In this document: positions 63,031-64,000 of the stretch, piece by piece
How the letters are laid out: each line of letters opens with the position of its first letter
Numbering within the stretch: the stretch's first letter is position 1
NCBI RefSeq assembly: GCF_014692525.1
Contig: NZ_JACNYL010000001.1
Coordinates: forward strand, 310,001 to 374,000
Length of the DNA stretch: 64,000 nt
Direction: 5' to 3'
Source of the DNA: Sphingobacterium chuzhouense
Lineage (GTDB): Bacteria; Bacteroidota; Bacteroidia; Sphingobacteriales; Sphingobacteriaceae
The notes under the pieces: generated by a model
The model's input: only the letters and a program-made list of their open reading frames with translations
The model's database searches: none
Told to the model about the DNA's origin: nothing
Translations under genes and position numbers: made by a program

Positions 63031-64000
63031 TTACTTATATAACGGAAATTGTGCCATCAAGGCTCTCACTTTACCGTGAATCGCATCTAAAGCACTTTCA
63101 TTCGAACGATTTGCCAATGCTTCATCGATCAACTCACCAATTTGAATGATTTCGTCCTCCTTGACACCGCGTGTGGTAATAGCTGCCGTTCCGAAACGTA
63201 CACCCGACGTAACGAATGGTGAACGTGTATCAAATGGAACCATATTTTTATTCGTTGTAATACCAGCCTTACCTAATACCGCTTCCGCTTCTTTACCAGA
63301 AATATCCTTGTTGCGCAAATCAACCAGCATCAAATGGTTGTCTGTGCCTCCGGAGATAATCTTATAATCGCGATCAACAAAGAATTGAGCTAAAGTCTGT
63401 GCATTTTTACGCACCTGTTTAGCATATTCTAAGTATTCGTCACTCAACGCCTCTCCATACGCGATGGCTTTAGCTGCAATCGTATGTTCCAAAGGCCCTC
63501 CTTGCGTACCTGGGAATACAGCCAGATCCAATAACTGTGTTATCGTGCGGATTTCTCCTTTTGGTGTCTTAATACCCCATGGATTTTCAAAGTCCTGACC
63601 AACCATAATCATACCACCACGAGGGCCACGCAATGTTTTGTGTGTAGTTGTGGTTACGATATGACAATGTGGAAGTGGATCATTCAATAAACCTTTTGCT
63701 ATCAATCCTGCTGGATGCGATATATCTGCTAATACAAGTGCCCCTATTTCATCGGCTACTTTACGAATACGCGCGTAATCCCAATCGCGCGAATACGCAG
63801 AAGCACCACATATAATCATTTTAGGTTTTTCGCGCAATGCGGTCTCTTCTAACTGTTCATAGTCGATAAGACCTGTATCTTCTTTTACTCCATAAAATAA
63901 CGGTTGATAGATTTTACCCGAGAGATTCGCAGGCGAACCATGCGTCAAGTGCCCACCATGAGATAGATCAAGTCCTAAAATTTTATCCCCTGGCTGAATC
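63031..64000 (-). CDS. glyA: Serine hydroxymethyltransferase (5' part missing)
   Basis: SHMT converts serine and tetrahydrofolate to glycine and methylene-THF using PLP. The frame is open to the window edge, so only about the last 323 of some 425 residues are seen. Landmarks are [33 protein letters not shown], the PLP lysine in [16 protein letters not shown], and [37 protein letters not shown]. The N-terminal start is outside the window. Confidence 0.96.
   Translation of the reverse strand, partial: IQPGDKILGLDLSHGGHLTHGSPANLSGKIYQPLFYGVKEDTGLIDYEQLEETALREKPKMIICGASAYSRDWDYARIRKVADEIGALVLADISHPAGLIAKGLLNDPLPHCHIVTTTTHKTLRGPRGGMIMVGQDFENPWGIKTPKGEIRTITQLLDLAVFPGTQGGPLEHTIAAKAIAYGEALSDEYLEYAKQVRKNAQTLAQFFVDRDYKIISGGTDNHLMLVDLRNKDISGKEAEAVLGKAGITTNKNMVPFDTRSPFVTSGVRFGTAAITTRGVKEDEIIQIGELIDEALANRSNESALDAIHGKVRALMAQFPLYK

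Overview
The window is chromosomal DNA from a member of the Bacteroidota, most likely the Sphingobacteriaceae (Sphingobacterium/Pedobacter/Olivibacter type). The signs are: TAnnTTTG -7 promoter boxes with TTTG-like -33 boxes about 19 bp upstream; almost no Shine-Dalgarno sequences; transketolase split into two genes; a BlaI/M56 pair; an HU-related nucleoid protein; and many short SPII lipoproteins. The genus is inferred from protein flavour, not from a marker gene. No rRNA, CRISPR array, prophage or intact transposase is visible.

Layout. 1-3.4 kb: the end of a DUF2723 membrane protein, tRNA-Gln, three small poorly known ORFs and tRNA-Pro. 3.7-14.6 kb: housekeeping genes (rplS, pyrG, yidC, an M48 protease, an acyl-CoA dehydrogenase, a small acidic lipoprotein, purB, nfu, split transketolase). 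14.6-16.5 kb: an ECF sigma factor, a membrane protein with five cytoplasmic repeats (candidate anti-sigma factor) and a small secreted helical protein. 16.6-18.6 kb: a class III aminotransferase and an SGNH hydrolase. 18.6-24.7 kb (minus): an overlapping operon of a helix-hairpin-helix outer-membrane barrel protein, ComEC and RecQ, which suggests DNA uptake and processing. 25-31 kb: two identical initiator tRNAs, prs, tRNA-Gln, rplY, pth, an M56/BlaI sensor-repressor pair and citrate synthase. 32.2-39.9 kb: nuoHIJKLMN, the membrane arm of complex I plus NuoI.

39.9-40.2 kb is a roughly 300-bp imperfect palindrome, like a foldback MITE. It is followed by a 15-kb surface-glycan cluster (40.2-55.4 kb) with a DUF4254 protein, a GT9 enzyme, four related GT2 enzymes, two GT4 paralogues, further GT2 enzymes, an alpha-1,2-fucosyltransferase, a DUF6492 protein and a duplicated GT2 pair. 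Parts of the cluster are visibly richer in A+T than the flanks, as expected for a variable locus. No polymerase, flippase or export gene is seen, so the cluster probably works with machinery encoded elsewhere.

55.5-57.1 kb holds a BamE-like lipoprotein, three copies of a TGACCACGGT repeat (possible IS21-family end remnant), and an HU-related gene. Upstream of that gene are two duplicated promoter modules, each with a 10-bp-periodic repeat array and the same 24-bp start-site sequence. 57.1-64 kb: a zinc membrane protease, ffh, nuoA and nuoB (separated from nuoH-N by about 20 kb), purK, purE, a second ECF sigma factor and the 3' part of glyA. The most interesting points are the HU promoter modules, the palindrome, the HHH-barrel/ComEC/RecQ operon, the five-repeat anti-sigma candidate and the split nuo genes.
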